Part shown: one piece after another, positions 36,274-46,445 of the stretch
Layout: each line of letters opens with the position of its first letter
Numbering within the stretch: the first letter of the stretch is position 1
Origin: Streptococcus parasanguinis ATCC 15912
GTDB taxonomy: Bacteria; Bacillota; Bacilli; Lactobacillales; Streptococcaceae
Length of the DNA: 64,000 nt
Reading direction: 5' to 3'
Assembly: GCF_000164675.2 (NCBI RefSeq)
Contig: NC_015678.1
Location: 496,001 to 560,000 of the forward strand
The notes under the pieces: generated by a model
What the model saw: the letters and a program-made list of their open reading frames with translations, nothing else
Database searches by the model: none
Told to the model about the DNA's origin: nothing
Made by a program: the position numbers and the translations under genes

Positions 36274-36371
36274 GACACTAATACCTCTTTGGGAATCAAA
36301 ACACCCCACTGGACTGTTTGACACCCACAAATCTTTCTAATTTTCTACTTGGTCCATTATACCAAAAAGCC

Positions 36372-36407
36372 AAGTAAAAAGACAGGGAGGCTTTTCCTTC
36401 CTGTCTA
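36372..36407 (-). terminator. Terminator of the satD-DUF3307 operon
   Basis: AGACAGGAAGG / CCTCCCTGTCT hairpin, then TTTTT on the minus strand. Confidence 0.85.
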
Positions 36408-36427
36408 TACTTTAACTAATTATTTTC

Positions 36428-37133
36428 TTATGAACATAACCAGGCTGCTAGGAGAGCAGATAGGATACTAAATAAAGAGCCGATCAAGTAATACTCCGCA
36501 AAGGCTGGATTTTCCGAAATTTTATTGTAGCGGGCAATGGACTTGGCTGTAAACACCAGACCGATCGAAGCAAATTGCCCATAGACGAGACAGGCACCGA
36601 TCACCAAACGCTCTAAAAAGCCAATCATGGAACCAGCCCCAGTGATCGTATCCATTTTCTTCTTGCTGGTGGGTTGATACTTGGCAAACAGAATTTTAAA
36701 GGCAATATTGCTTGGTTTCCCAACTAGGAGGACATAAAAGATCAGATTTAAAGTGTCCAAGGGTAGATAGGTCGTCCCATTCTTCGCTCCCATAAGGACT
36801 AGACACGTCAAGATGCCAATATGCAAGACTTGATCCAAGGCAAAGGTCCATGCGGTTGGTAATTTCAGTTGCTTCTGCACGATCGGTTTTAAGAAATCTA
36901 TTCCAGCATGAGTCAGTAAAATGACCAAGCAAATCCACCACAAGTCCAGATGACAGAGGGAAACCACGATCAGAGGCAGAGCTACATATAGAATGTGAAG
37001 CCCGAGCACCTTCTTATCCTGATCCTTACGATCCGCCATCTTCTGACTTTGAAAATAATAATCCGATAACCAAATGACAAATCAACAAGAGGATCAAGTA
37101 TGGATTCGTTACGATACTAGTCAATCCGCTCAT
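36428..37133 (-). pseudogene. Frameshifted DUF3307 membrane protein gene (satE-like)
   Basis: Two overlapping frames make one family protein. Frame one starts at ATG 37133 behind a strong AAAGGAGAGG site and encodes MSGLTSIVTNPYLILLLICHLV before running out of frame and stopping at 37026. Frame two reads SDYYFQSQKMADRKDQDKK and continues 203 residues to 36428 with about five membrane helices. DUF3307 proteins have exactly this H-L-x-x-D-Y...Q-x-x-K-M-A order in one frame. An extra base near 37061-37070 separates them; repaired length would be about 234. An internal ATG (37039) could still give a shortened protein but has no good RBS. Confidence 0.7.
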
Positions 37134-37794
37134 AGTCCTCTCCTTTCTCTAAGCTTTGAATACAAGCTAGTGCTTCTGCTCGTCCCCGTAAATAAACGCG
37201 AATACTGCTACTCTTTAAGCGCTTGGACAGGGCACTCGGGTTAAGCCCTAGCGATTGGGCCAAATCCTGCTGGCTAAAGTTTTCACTATAGACAGATCTC
37301 TTTAGCAGATTAAGTAGGATCTCTTCCTGACTCTCTCGCCAACCCGAACGTATGGCTTCTCCGGAAGCGATGAGCGCATTCACCAATGAGTCCTGGCTGT
37401 CATTACCGCTCAAAAAATAGATCTGGGTGTTGCCATAATCATTTTTCTGATGGACCAGATTAATAGCTGCACGAGCATTCCAATAGACTGGCCCATCTGC
37501 ACCGATACTTTGCAGGGGATCTATATCCGTTACAATTTCTCCAAGCCCGATACCAAATCGAAGTTGAGTCGGCTTTAGTTCTGAACGCAGGGTATCAATG
37601 ATTTGAAAAATCGGAGCATCCACTTTTAAAAGCGCCTGAAACTCATCGCCCAAAGTTAGGGTAAAAGCCGATGCTAGGCAGCCTTTAAAAAGCTCATTGA
37701 TCTTTTGAAGCGTTTTTTCTAACTGTTTTTGCAGGTCAAAACGTTCTTGTACGATTTTGGAATCAATCACATCTGCAATCAAAGCAAGATACAT
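37117..37794 (-). CDS. satD: SatD family protein
   Basis: 225 residues, matching the SatD family (sat = secretion and acid tolerance in S. mutans, remembered). The first 140 residues form an alpha/beta domain (MYLALIADVIDSK, LTLGDEFQALL); residues about 165-195 look like a helix-turn-helix (QQDLAQSLGLNPSALSKRLKSS), so DNA binding is plausible. RBS AAGGAGGT. The promoter is covered by three copies of one 14-bp motif, suggesting autoregulation. The DUF3307 gene starts inside its last 17 bases. Confidence 0.85.
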   Translation of the reverse strand: MYLALIADVIDSKIVQERFDLQKQLEKTLQKINELFKGCLASAFTLTLGDEFQALLKVDAPIFQIIDTLRSELKPTQLRFGIGLGEIVTDIDPLQSIGADGPVYWNARAAINLVHQKNDYGNTQIYFLSGNDSQDSLVNALIASGEAIRSGWRESQEEILLNLLKRSVYSENFSQQDLAQSLGLNPSALSKRLKSSSIRVYLRGRAEALACIQSLEKGEDYERID

Positions 37795-37808
37795 AAGCCC
37801 ACCTCCTT

Positions 37809-37884
37809 ATGTCTATTATAACGAAAATACCAAAAAATGTCTATTATAACAGACATTTATAAAAATTGCCGTTATAATAGACAT
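37809..37884 (-). promoter_or_regulatory. satD promoter built from three 14-bp operators
   Basis: ATGTCTATTATAAC occurs at 37809-37822 and 37837-37850 and inverted at 37871-37884, all identical. On the minus strand the middle copy supplies -35 TAGACA (37838-37843) and the proximal copy supplies -10 TATAAT (37815-37820) with a 17-bp spacer. Any protein bound to the motif would cover both promoter boxes. Confidence 0.85.
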
Positions 37885-37900
37885 TGAATCATTTAAAAGC

Positions 37901-39988
37901 TTATTTCACTTTTTCTTCTTCGTAGTCGCCATTGCTACATACGACTTGTTTGCCACCACCACGAACTTTTTTCTCAACTAAGTAGTGGCCACATTTTGGA
38001 CAATCCCGACCAATCGGCTTATCCCAAGAGGTAAATTCACACTCTGGATAGCGATTGCATCCATAGAAGATGCGGTTGCGCTTGGTTTTACGTTCGATGA
38101 TTTGACCTTGATGACAGTCAGGACACTCCACGCCGATTTCTTTGACAATGGCCTGGGTATGACGACAATCTGGGAAATTACTACAAGCATAGAACTTACC
38201 AAAACGTCCTAATTTAATCACCATCGGGCTACCACAGACTTCACAATCAAAACCAGCCGGTTCATCTTTGATTTGGATTTTTTCCATCTCTTCTTCAGCC
38301 TTTGCGACTTCTTTAGAGAATGGTTTGTAGAAGGCATCAATGACCTTTTGCCACTCTTCCTTTCCAAGTTCAACATCATCGAGTTTCCCTTCCATCTCCG
38401 CTGTGAAGGTCACGTTGACAATATCTGGGAAGAATTCAACAATCAGTTTATTGACGATCTCCCCTAACTCTGTTGGTTCAAAGCGTTTGGCTACCAGCTT
38501 CACATAATAACGTTTTTGAATGGTCTCAATTGTTGGAGCATAGGTTGAAGGGCGTCCAACACCGTTCTCTTCCAAGGTCTTAATCAATGTCGCTTCAGAA
38601 TAACGAGCAGGTGGTTGGGTAAAGTGTTGCTCCGGCTTGCTATTGACTTGCTTAACGATATCGCCTTCTACCATATCCGGCAACATCTTGTTCTTATCTG
38701 AGTCGTTATAAATCGCCAAATAACCATCAAACTTCACCTGGCTCCCGTTTGCCGTATACTGAACCCCATTTTGACCTAAACGGACATTCATGGTATCAAA
38801 GACAGCTGCTGTCATTTGACTAGCTACAAAGCGGTTCCAAATTAAGGTGTAGAGCTTGAGCTGGTCCTTGTCGAGGTACTTGGCAATGCTCTCAGGAGTA
38901 TTGAAGACGCTAGATGGACGAATCGCTTCGTGGGCATCTTGGGCACCAGAAGCATTCTTCACACGGCTTCCATGCTTGGAATATTTCTCCCCGAAGCGAT
39001 CCACGATAAAGTTCGCTGCCTCATTTTGCGCAACCGGACTAATCCGTGTAGAATCGGTACGCATATAGGTAATCAAACCTTGAACACCAGAGCCAATATT
39101 GATTCCTTCGTACAATTGCTGTGCTACCATCATGGTCTTGCGTGTACGGAAGTTGATCTTATTGGCAGCATCCATCTGCATGGAAGAGGTGGTGTATGGA
39201 AGTGGTGCATTCCGACGACGTTCTTTCTTTTCCACTTTTTCAACGGTAAAATCTTTGCCATCTAAGCGTTCAAGAACAGCTTTCACCTCTTCATTGGTGT
39301 TGAGCTTCATCTTCTTGCCATCAATCCCATAGAAGCTGGCTTGGAATTGCTTGGTCCCTTTTTTGAAGACACCATCAATGGTCCAGTATTCTTCGGGCTT
39401 AAAATCATTAATTTCATTTTCACGATCAATGATTAATTTGAGGGCAACAGATTGCACGCGCCCTGCAGAAAGTCCTTTTTTGACCTTTTTCCAAAGAATA
39501 GGCGAGATAGAATACCCTACAATCCGGTCCAAGACACGACGGGCTTGTTGGGCATCGACCAAGTCCATATCGATTTGGCGCGGTTCTTTAAAGGCATTTT
39601 TTACTGCATCCTTGGTGATTTCGTTAAAGACCACGCGGTTCTTTTCTTTGGCATCCAAGTTCAAAATATGCGCTAAATGCCAAGAAATAGCTTCTCCTTC
39701 TCGGTCCGGGTCACTTGCGAGAAAGACTTGTTTGGCTTTTTTAGCTTCTTTTTTCAAATCATTGATCAAGGGACCTTTTCCGCGAATATTGATATACTCC
39801 GGTTCATAGTTATTGTCGAAGTCAATCGACATCGTAGATTTTTTTAGATCCCGAATATGGCCAACACTAGCCATGACTTTGTAGTTACGACCAAGGTATT
39901 TTTCGATTGTTTTCGCCTTCGCAGGAGACTCCACAATCACCAAGTTTTTCTTGGTTGTACTACTTTTCTTTTTTGTTTTTGTTACCAC
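37901..39988 (-). CDS. topA: DNA topoisomerase I
   Basis: Relaxes negative supercoils. 695 residues from a GTG start with AGAGGGAT upstream. Toprim domain ([37 protein letters not shown]), active-site Tyr in [12 protein letters not shown], and three C-terminal zinc-finger repeats (CEVCGSP, CPDCHQG, CPKCGHY), of which the last lacks a complete second cysteine pair. dprA is upstream on the same strand. Confidence 0.98.
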   Translation of the reverse strand: MVTKTKKKSSTTKKNLVIVESPAKAKTIEKYLGRNYKVMASVGHIRDLKKSTMSIDFDNNYEPEYINIRGKGPLINDLKKEAKKAKQVFLASDPDREGEAISWHLAHILNLDAKEKNRVVFNEITKDAVKNAFKEPRQIDMDLVDAQQARRVLDRIVGYSISPILWKKVKKGLSAGRVQSVALKLIIDRENEINDFKPEEYWTIDGVFKKGTKQFQASFYGIDGKKMKLNTNEEVKAVLERLDGKDFTVEKVEKKERRRNAPLPYTTSSMQMDAANKINFRTRKTMMVAQQLYEGINIGSGVQGLITYMRTDSTRISPVAQNEAANFIVDRFGEKYSKHGSRVKNASGAQDAHEAIRPSSVFNTPESIAKYLDKDQLKLYTLIWNRFVASQMTAAVFDTMNVRLGQNGVQYTANGSQVKFDGYLAIYNDSDKNKMLPDMVEGDIVKQVNSKPEQHFTQPPARYSEATLIKTLEENGVGRPSTYAPTIETIQKRYYVKLVAKRFEPTELGEIVNKLIVEFFPDIVNVTFTAEMEGKLDDVELGKEEWQKVIDAFYKPFSKEVAKAEEEMEKIQIKDEPAGFDCEVCGSPMVIKLGRFGKFYACSNFPDCRHTQAIVKEIGVECPDCHQGQIIERKTKRNRIFYGCNRYPECEFTSWDKPIGRDCPKCGHYLVEKKVRGGGKQVVCSNGDYEEEKVK

Positions 39989-40074
39989 GTTTTATCCCTC
40001 TGTATTGTATAAATCTCATTGAGTTTAATACATTTTAAGAAAGATGTCAACTAGGAACTTCTCCTATAGGAAAA

Positions 40075-40923
40075 TCACAATTCGTATTTCAATTCATCAA
40101 GAATGTCCTGGCCTGATGTGACAAGCTTTGCGCCTTCTTGAATCAAGTGATGGCAGCCTGCAGATTTTCCATCTAAAATATTTCCTGGAATAGCAAAAAC
40201 GTCTCGGCCTTCTTCCATAGCACGCTCACAAGTAATCAAACTCCCTGAACGGAGTCGAGCTTCTGCCACAATCACAGCCTGACAGAGGCCTGCAATGATG
40301 CGATTTCGCTCTGGAAAATGAAACTTAAGTGGTGCCTGCCCTGGACCATACTCGCTCAAGATCAGATGGTGTTCCCCCATATGCGCCTGCAGTCTTTGAT
40401 TGCTCTTAGGATAAAAGACATCCAGTCCCGTTCCTATCACTCCGATGGTCTTGCCACCATTTCGAATGCTGGCATAATGAGCTGTCGCATCAATCCCCTT
40501 TGCAAGCCCACTAACAATGACAAGTTCATTCCCAAGTTCCTTAATAATTTTCTCTACAGATCGCACCCCTTCTCGCGTTGTCTCCCGAGCTCCTACGACT
40601 GCAATCTTCGGTCTGGTTAGCAGTTGCAAATTCCCTTGGTAAAAAAGGATTACAGGAGGGTTGTAGATCTGTAGCAATTCCTCAGGGTATTCAGGATCAA
40701 AAATGGATAGAGATGGGAACCGTTCGAACTCCTTGTGTAAATGGTCTTCATCCAGTTGTCGGTATTTGTCTACAAAATGAAGGATACTGCGACAGCGAGC
40801 GATCCTTGCTATCTCTTCTAAGCTTGGTAAGACTTGGCCTTTTCTACAGTAGTCCAAAACTCTCAAGACTTGCTCATTTGATAAACCGGCTTCTTTTAAT
40901 TTAAAGATTTCAAATTTCTCCAT
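40075..40923 (-). CDS. dprA: DNA processing protein DprA
   Basis: Loads RecA on incoming single strands during natural transformation. 282 residues from ATG 40923 (AGAAGG in front), the pneumococcal length; a GTG 6 bp upstream is an alternative. Rossmann-like core with VVGARETTREG, VSGLAKGIDATAHY, IGTGLDVFYPKSN and the GSLITCERAMEEGRDVFAIPG block, and an N-terminal SAM-like region. No combox-like sequence was found upstream. Presence implies competence potential. Confidence 0.96.
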   Translation of the reverse strand: MEKFEIFKLKEAGLSNEQVLRVLDYCRKGQVLPSLEEIARIARCRSILHFVDKYRQLDEDHLHKEFERFPSLSIFDPEYPEELLQIYNPPVILFYQGNLQLLTRPKIAVVGARETTREGVRSVEKIIKELGNELVIVSGLAKGIDATAHYASIRNGGKTIGVIGTGLDVFYPKSNQRLQAHMGEHHLILSEYGPGQAPLKFHFPERNRIIAGLCQAVIVAEARLRSGSLITCERAMEEGRDVFAIPGNILDGKSAGCHHLIQEGAKLVTSGQDILDELKYEL

Positions 40924-40961
40924 GGTCACCTTCTCTTCCTCTCACTTATTTATTCGAAAAA

Positions 40962-40994
40962 AAAGGAAAAAAAGCTCTATTTCTAGAACTTTTT
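40962..40994 (-). terminator. Terminator overlapping the ROK gene stop
   Basis: AAAAGTTCTA-GAAA-TAGAGCTTTT on the minus strand followed by T; the first arm includes the last codons of the ROK gene. Confidence 0.75.
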
Positions 40995-41912
40995 TTGATG
41001 TGTAGAAGAATAAAAGTAAGATGCAGCACCAATCAAGTTGCTTTCATTATGGAAGCGAGCCGCTTGAATGGGCAAGGCATCAAATTGTTTATGCCCTTTT
41101 TGAGAGAGCAGGTCATGGTATTGTCGACTAATCTCATCGATCAATAATGGTTGACTACTAATGCCCCCTCCAATCGTCACTTTTTCAATCAGGAGCAAAG
41201 ATTGAAGATTAAAAATCAGAATAGCAATATCATGACAATACTCCTGAAACAAGGATGTCAGCTCCTCATGGCCCCCTTGATCAAGAGCTTTGAAAACAGC
41301 AATACCATCTGCTTTTTCTAGGTTTAAGATATGACGAGCCTTCTCAACAAATTGAACAGCAGAACCAGTGTTTTCCAAAAGATTGGAAATGCCTTGCAAA
41401 AAGAGTTCGCAATGAAAGCGGCGATTTTCTGGTGTTCTTTCTGCCTTATCAATAGACCGAATGTATTCTGTCAGTTGCCATCCTCTTAATAAATCACCAT
41501 TCGAAAGAAGAGCAAGACCAACTCCAGTCCCTAAGACCAAGGTCGCACCGCAAGGACAATCTTTTAGATTACCAAGCCTTGCTTCCGCTAGACCAGCGGC
41601 TTCTCCATCATTAAGAACAGTGACTGGCACTTGAAATGTTTGTTGCAATCTACTAGCTAGAGGAATGCCTCGCATATATGGAATGAGACCACCTCGAAAG
41701 ACAAAGCCAAGGCTCTTTTGGATCTCACCAGGGCATGAAATGGCGATTCCATCGATTTCTTCCCGTACAGGAGCAACGATTCCTTCTAATCCTTGCCAAA
41801 AGTCCTCAATCGTAGATGGTGTTGGGATCTTGTCTGTACGGATCAATTGATAGTCTGCATCCATCAGACCGTACTTTATAAAGGTCCCTCCGATATCGAT
41901 GGTAAATAGCAT
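40983..41912 (-). CDS. ROK-family sugar kinase
   Basis: 309 residues with ATPase motif DIGGTFIKYGL, the sugar loop NDGEAAGLAEARLG and VLGTGVGLALL. No N-terminal helix-turn-helix, so a kinase rather than an XylR-type repressor. The ROK zinc motif (CxCGxxGCxE) is missing: the stretch around residues 165-190 reads LTEYIRSIDKAERTPENRRFHC, so it belongs to the zinc-less branch. Substrate could be glucose, ManNAc or another hexose. Confidence 0.85.
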   Translation of the reverse strand: MLFTIDIGGTFIKYGLMDADYQLIRTDKIPTPSTIEDFWQGLEGIVAPVREEIDGIAISCPGEIQKSLGFVFRGGLIPYMRGIPLASRLQQTFQVPVTVLNDGEAAGLAEARLGNLKDCPCGATLVLGTGVGLALLSNGDLLRGWQLTEYIRSIDKAERTPENRRFHCELFLQGISNLLENTGSAVQFVEKARHILNLEKADGIAVFKALDQGGHEELTSLFQEYCHDIAILIFNLQSLLLIEKVTIGGGISSQPLLIDEISRQYHDLLSQKGHKQFDALPIQAARFHNESNLIGAASYFYSSTHQKKF

Positions 41913-41915
41913 AGC

Positions 41916-42683
41916 CTAATCCTCACACATTGATTTGACGGGTTCAAATGAACGCCGATGGATAGGAGTCACTCCCAGCTTGTCGAGGCCAGCCAGATGC
42001 TTAGCTGTCCCATAGCCAGCGTTCTGCGCAAAATCATAACCCGGATATTCTTTATCAAACTCTTCCATCATCTGATCCCGAGTCACCTTGGCTACGATGG
42101 ATGCTGCAGCAATGGATAAGGAGTTAGCATCCCCTTTGATGATACTAATTTGGGAAATAGGAAGATCCAACTTCATGGCATCAATCAAAAGATGCTGGGG
42201 TTGAGGCTCTAACTGACCAATGGCCTCCATCATGGCTAGCTTCGTAGCTTCATAGATATTAACCTGATCAATCACTTGATTGTCCTTGATGCCGATTCCG
42301 ATCGCAACGGCGTTTTGGAGCACAGCCTCATAGATTTCCTTGTGTTTGGATTTTGGAATCTTTTTACTATCGTTGAGTCCCGGAATTTTACAAGCTTTCG
42401 GCAAGATCACGGCAGCAGCAACAACTGGTCCTGCTAACGGGCCACGTCCCACTTCATCCACTCCTGCAATGAGCTCCATCCCACGCGCATAACATTCTTT
42501 TTCATAGGCCAGCATTCCTTCCAAACGTTCATCTTCATCTAAACGTTTTTGGATTTCTTTTTTTCGCTTTGCAATCGCTTGGATCACACCAGATCGGCTA
42601 TCCTGTTCCAATTCAGTCAATAAAGGATCGTCTAACCGCTGGATATTTGCTAATTGCTCTTTAATTTCCTTAATGGTTGCCAT
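41916..42683 (-). CDS. rnhB: Ribonuclease HII
   Basis: Removes ribonucleotides from RNA-DNA hybrids and misincorporated rNMPs. 255 residues from ATG 42683 (the TTG before it only extends the frame). Active-site motif [17 protein letters not shown], further acids in [10 protein letters not shown] and KVTRDQMM. It has the N-terminal extension (about 65 residues) typical of Firmicutes. The start overlaps rbgA by 14 bp. Confidence 0.97.
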   Translation of the reverse strand: MATIKEIKEQLANIQRLDDPLLTELEQDSRSGVIQAIAKRKKEIQKRLDEDERLEGMLAYEKECYARGMELIAGVDEVGRGPLAGPVVAAAVILPKACKIPGLNDSKKIPKSKHKEIYEAVLQNAVAIGIGIKDNQVIDQVNIYEATKLAMMEAIGQLEPQPQHLLIDAMKLDLPISQISIIKGDANSLSIAAASIVAKVTRDQMMEEFDKEYPGYDFAQNAGYGTAKHLAGLDKLGVTPIHRRSFEPVKSMCED

Positions 42684-43521
42684 CAATTTCCCCTACGCGA
42701 TCCAGCGTATACCGTCCCAATTTACCATCGCGAACATCTTTGACAAAGAGTTGGTAAAAACGGTCGTAATCTTCACGAAATCCTAATTTCTGGGTCATTT
42801 CCATAATGATTTCAGGAGCTTCTTGTTCCAGATCCATTTGTTTAAAACGTTCCTGCAAAACAGTTGGGTAGTGCTCTTTAAAATAGTTAAGGCCAAAGAT
42901 TGTCACTTCATCCATTGGAAGCAACTGATCCTTGATGGCGCCTGTTAAAGCAAGCTTTAAAGCCACTTCTTCATCTTCAAACTTGGGCCAGAGAATCCCT
43001 GGAGTATCCAAGATTTCAAGATCCTTATTCGTTTTCAACCATTGTTGCCCCTTAGTCACCCCTGGTTTATTCCCAACAACAGCAATCTTTTTCCCCGCTA
43101 AGCGGTTCATCAGAGTTGATTTCCCAGCATTAGGAATCCCGATGATCATGGTCCGAAGGGTTTCAATCTGAATCCCTCGTTCCTTTTGACGGGCAATTTT
43201 ATCGGCCATCAAACTCTTAGCAGCATCTGTGACCTTCTTAACCGTAGATTGCTCTTTGGAGTTAATGGCTAGGGTTTTGATCCCTTGTGATTCGAAATAG
43301 TCCTGCCATTCTTTTGTCGCCACAGGATCGGCCAAGTCTACCTTGTTTAAAATCATTAATTTAGGCTTATCACCAACAATTTTCGTTAACATAGGATTTT
43401 GGCTTGATAGTGGCAAACGAGCATCTACCAGAACCGTCACAAAATCCACAAATTTTAAATTTTCTTGTACTTGTCTTCTAGCTTTGGACATGTGTCCAGG
43501 AAACCATTGTATAGTTGCCAT
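42670..43521 (-). CDS. rbgA: Ribosome biogenesis GTPase RbgA (YlqF)
   Basis: Circularly permuted GTPase needed for late 50S assembly. 283 residues from [17 protein letters not shown]; 8 upstream codons are ignored because the family starts here and GGAATGGAGA precedes. G-motif order is permuted: NKVDL first, then GIPNAGKST (G1) and DTPGILWP (G3). The next gene, rnhB, is translationally overlapped. Confidence 0.96.
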   Translation of the reverse strand: MATIQWFPGHMSKARRQVQENLKFVDFVTVLVDARLPLSSQNPMLTKIVGDKPKLMILNKVDLADPVATKEWQDYFESQGIKTLAINSKEQSTVKKVTDAAKSLMADKIARQKERGIQIETLRTMIIGIPNAGKSTLMNRLAGKKIAVVGNKPGVTKGQQWLKTNKDLEILDTPGILWPKFEDEEVALKLALTGAIKDQLLPMDEVTIFGLNYFKEHYPTVLQERFKQMDLEQEAPEIIMEMTQKLGFREDYDRFYQLFVKDVRDGKLGRYTLDRVGEIDGNH

Positions 43522-43596
43522 GTTCTCCATTCCTTTCCAGTTCAATCTCTTCTATTATACCATGTTTTCTAGAATTCTCAGAGATTAATAAAAATA

Positions 43597-43624
43597 CTAA
43601 AAAGAAGCTACCGAAGTAACTTCT
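43597..43624 (-). terminator. Terminator after the ATP-cone gene
   Basis: AGAAGTTAC-TTCG-GTAGCTTCT hairpin with T-run on the minus strand, 11 bp past the stop. Confidence 0.85.
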
Positions 43625-43634
43625 ATTTTATATT

Positions 43635-43973
43635 CTAGCGAATTTGTTCAAAATGCAAATGGACGGCGATGTGGTCTCCGTAGCCACTACGCTCCAAATC
43701 ACGTTGCAAGCGATAAGAAATATAATGCTCCGCGATAGTAATATAGCCTGCACCAAGCAAACGGTGCTCAACCATTGATTGGATCATACTGATGGTTGCA
43801 CGTTCTACTTTTGCTTCTTCTAAATCCATCACTACTTTCTTAGTGACTTGGGCCAAGTTTTGACGCAAATCATCTGTCAAAACATAAACCGTTTGAGCTG
43901 CTTTTAAAACCGCTTGGTAGATTTTATCTGGATCAAATTCAACTACTTCTCCACTACGTTTAATGACTTCCAT
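43635..43973 (-). CDS. Stand-alone ATP-cone domain protein
   Basis: 112 residues that are almost only an ATP-cone (VIKRSGEVVEFDPDKIYQAVLKAA, about 3-90), the nucleotide sensor normally fused to ribonucleotide reductase or NrdR. No zinc ribbon, so it is not NrdR; no reductase gene is nearby. RBS AAAGGAG. Its own promoter (TTGATT-N16-TATAAT near 44050-44080) and a palindromic leader CATTTC...GAAATG are visible. Role unknown, perhaps nucleotide sensing. Confidence 0.85.
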   Translation of the reverse strand: MEVIKRSGEVVEFDPDKIYQAVLKAAQTVYVLTDDLRQNLAQVTKKVVMDLEEAKVERATISMIQSMVEHRLLGAGYITIAEHYISYRLQRDLERSGYGDHIAVHLHFEQIR

Positions 43974-44149
43974 CGGAGTCTCCTTTATTTTAAATTTTCA
44001 TGAACACTCCATTTCCTTTATAAAGAAATGAAGACCTACTACTTTATTATATAATTTTTTTACAAAGAATCAAAGGTCTTTCAAAAAATAGATTCATTGA
44101 TTGGGAAGTTAAGTTATTTTTATTCAAACACATTTTCTACAATAAAATA

Positions 44150-45085
44150 TTAGTAATCTGGTCTTAAAACTCCCGTAATGATTTCTTTGGTCGCGTGGTA
44201 ATCCCCATCCACTACAACCTTGATGATGCGTTTCGCATCTTCTGCCGGTGCTGGCACCAATGGCAAACGAGTTGGCCCCGCTTCAAAGCCCATATAGTTT
44301 AAGACAGCTTTGACAGGAGCTGGACTCGGATAAGAAAAGAGAGCATTGACTTTAGGGATAAATTGACGTTGGATGGCCGCTGCCTTTTTAATATCGTTGT
44401 GTTCAATGGCTTGGAACATCTCATGCATCTCATCTCCATTTGTATGAGAAGCCACTGAGATCACTCCATCTGCACCAAGATTCATAGCGTGGAAAGCATC
44501 TCCATCTTCACCTGTATAGACGAGAAATTCTTCTGGCTTGTGTTCAATCAAGTAGGCCATGTTGGCAAGAGTTGTACACTCTTTAACCCCTATAATGTTT
44601 GGATGTTCTGCCAAACGAAGCATGGTTTCAGGAGTCATTTCCACTACCACGCGCCCTGGAATATTGTAGATAATAATCGGAAGATTGGATGCATCCGCAA
44701 TGGCTTTAAAGTGTTGATACATACCTTCTTGAGATGGTTTGTTGTAGTAAGGAACGATAGCCAATCCTGCTGCAAAGCCACCAAAAGCATCCACTTCTTT
44801 AACGAACTCGATCGAATCACGAGTTTCATTGGTTCCGACACCAGCGATCAAAGGAACTCGGCCATTGACAATCTTTTGAACAGCCGCAAAGAGTTCCAAT
44901 TCCTCATCGTGGGTCAGGGTTGGACTTTCCGCAGTCGTTCCAGCTAAGAGAATCCCGTCTGTATGATGAGCCAAGAGGTGCTCGATCAAGGCAGGAAGTG
45001 CGTCAAAATTAATGGTCCCATCTTCATGAAAGGGGGTGATAAATGCAGTGATAATTTTACAATCTTTTAAATCATTATAAGACAT
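44150..45085 (-). CDS. dapA: 4-hydroxy-tetrahydrodipicolinate synthase
   Basis: Condenses aspartate semialdehyde with pyruvate in the lysine/diaminopimelate route. 311 residues from [12 protein letters not shown] (GAAAGG upstream). Schiff-base lysine in GVKECTT, tyrosine in IIYNIPGR, and [13 protein letters not shown] are conserved. It lies directly downstream of asd, which makes its substrate. Confidence 0.96.
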   Translation of the reverse strand: MSYNDLKDCKIITAFITPFHEDGTINFDALPALIEHLLAHHTDGILLAGTTAESPTLTHDEELELFAAVQKIVNGRVPLIAGVGTNETRDSIEFVKEVDAFGGFAAGLAIVPYYNKPSQEGMYQHFKAIADASNLPIIIYNIPGRVVVEMTPETMLRLAEHPNIIGVKECTTLANMAYLIEHKPEEFLVYTGEDGDAFHAMNLGADGVISVASHTNGDEMHEMFQAIEHNDIKKAAAIQRQFIPKVNALFSYPSPAPVKAVLNYMGFEAGPTRLPLVPAPAEDAKRIIKVVVDGDYHATKEIITGVLRPDY

Positions 45086-45111
45086 AGAAAAACCTTTCTC
45101 TATATAAGAAA

Positions 45112-45139
45112 GAGGCTGGGGCATGCTTGCCTTTGCCTC
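45112..45139. terminator. Hairpin between asd and dapA
   Basis: GAGGC / GCCTC with inner GGCA / TGCC. It starts a short G-rich motif (GAGGCTGGGGCA) common in streptococcal intergenic regions; no T-run, so termination is uncertain. Confidence 0.4.
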
Positions 45140-45223
45140 ATGATCTGTTCATAAAACAAGTTGATTTGCTAGTTAGCTAAGGAAAAATCAAACTCTTCGA
45201 GTTACTGATTTCTGTTTTGCTCC

Positions 45224-46300
45224 CTATTTCAATTCAAACTTCAATTCAGCTGTTGGACGTACGAGTCCACGTTCGTGAAGTGTTTCTGCGATTTGAACGG
45301 AGTTCCAAGCGGCACCTTTGAGGAGGTTATCTGAAACCACCCACATGTGGATCCCTTTTTCAGCATCCAAGTCTTTACGAATACGTCCAACGAAAGTATC
45401 CCGTGAACCGACAGCATTAACTGCTTGAGGATAGATTTGGTGAGCAACGTCATCTTCAAGAACGGCACCTGGAAATTCCGCAATAGCAGCTTTTACTTCG
45501 TCAATTGGTGCCACTTCTTTTGTTTCAATATAGACTGACTCTGAGTGAGCTGACAAGACTGGAATCCGCACACATGTTGCTGAAACAGCAATGCTCTCAT
45601 CTTCCATGATTTTCTTGGTTTCATTTGTCATCTTCATTTCTTCGTAAGTATAGTCGTTTTCTGTGAAGACGTCGATTTGTGGAAGAGCATTAAAAGCAAT
45701 TGGGTAGTGTTTTTTATCACCACCACATGGCAAGATTTCCGCTTTGACATCGCGTGGGCTGACCCCATCGTTCAAAACTTCTTTCAACTCACGTTGGGTT
45801 TCAAGAATAGCTCCCATACCGGCACCTGAAACAGCTTGGTAAGTTGACACGATGATACGTTCCAAGCCCCATTTTTGACGAACTGGCTCAAGAGCGACCA
45901 TCATTTGGATCGTTGAACAGTTTGGACAAGAGATAATGCCGTTATGAGCATCAAGCGCATGTGCATTCACTTCAGGAACAACCAATGGGACATCCGGATT
46001 TTGACGGAAATATGAAGTGTTATCAACCACTACTGCGCCTGCTTTCACAGCATAAGGTGCATATTTCGCAGATGTTGAACCACCAGCTGAGAAAAGGGCA
46101 ATATCAACCCCTTCAAAAGCATTTTCAGTCGTTTCCTCAATGGTTACATCTTGCCCTTTAAATTGCAAGACTTTTCCTGCAGAACGTGCAGACGCAAGGT
46201 AGCGAATCTTATCGATTGGAAGAGTTGATTCTTCCAACATTTTGATCATTTGAGCACCAACGGCACCTGTAGCACCGACAACAGCAACTGTGTATCCCAT
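45224..46300 (-). CDS. asd: Aspartate-semialdehyde dehydrogenase
   Basis: Reduces aspartyl phosphate to aspartate semialdehyde for lysine, methionine and threonine. 358 residues from [26 protein letters not shown] precedes, and the longer frame to 46381 crosses the promoter. Catalytic Cys in SCPNCST; NADP motif GATGAVG. Has its own promoter at 46346-46374 and precedes dapA. Confidence 0.97.
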   Translation of the reverse strand: MGYTVAVVGATGAVGAQMIKMLEESTLPIDKIRYLASARSAGKVLQFKGQDVTIEETTENAFEGVDIALFSAGGSTSAKYAPYAVKAGAVVVDNTSYFRQNPDVPLVVPEVNAHALDAHNGIISCPNCSTIQMMVALEPVRQKWGLERIIVSTYQAVSGAGMGAILETQRELKEVLNDGVSPRDVKAEILPCGGDKKHYPIAFNALPQIDVFTENDYTYEEMKMTNETKKIMEDESIAVSATCVRIPVLSAHSESVYIETKEVAPIDEVKAAIAEFPGAVLEDDVAHQIYPQAVNAVGSRDTFVGRIRKDLDAEKGIHMWVVSDNLLKGAAWNSVQIAETLHERGLVRPTAELKFELK

Positions 46301-46345
46301 AGTAAATCCTCTTTCAAAATTTTCTAAAAATTGAGTATTTGTACT

Positions 46346-46374
46346 ATTATACAATTTTTTGGCATAAATGAAAA
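46346..46374 (-). promoter_or_regulatory. asd-dapA promoter
   Basis: -35 TTTTCA (46369-46374), 17 nt, perfect -10 TATAAT (46346-46351) on the minus strand. The -35 is weak. Confidence 0.65.
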
Positions 46375-46387
46375 GTACCAACAGTAG

Positions 46388-46420
46388 GAAAAAATCCTGA
46401 TTCTAAGACCAGGATTTTTA
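46388..46420 (-). terminator. Terminator of the DUF3137-lemA operon
   Basis: AAAATCCTG / CAGGATTTT with T-run on the minus strand. Confidence 0.85.
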
Positions 46421-46445
46421 ATGGTTATTTATAATAAATAGTTCT

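Noticed and set aside
36274..36330. Longer TrmFO start
   Set aside because: No ribosome site; the family begins at [10 protein letters not shown].
37026..37133. Separate 35-residue membrane microprotein between satD and the DUF3307 gene
   Set aside because: Strong RBS and one hydrophobic segment, but its sequence is the missing N-terminus of the next gene; a frameshift explains it better.
37901..39988. Several long plus-strand frames inside topA, dprA, trmFO and the aco genes
   Set aside because: Antisense shadows without ribosome sites; the minus-strand products are clear.
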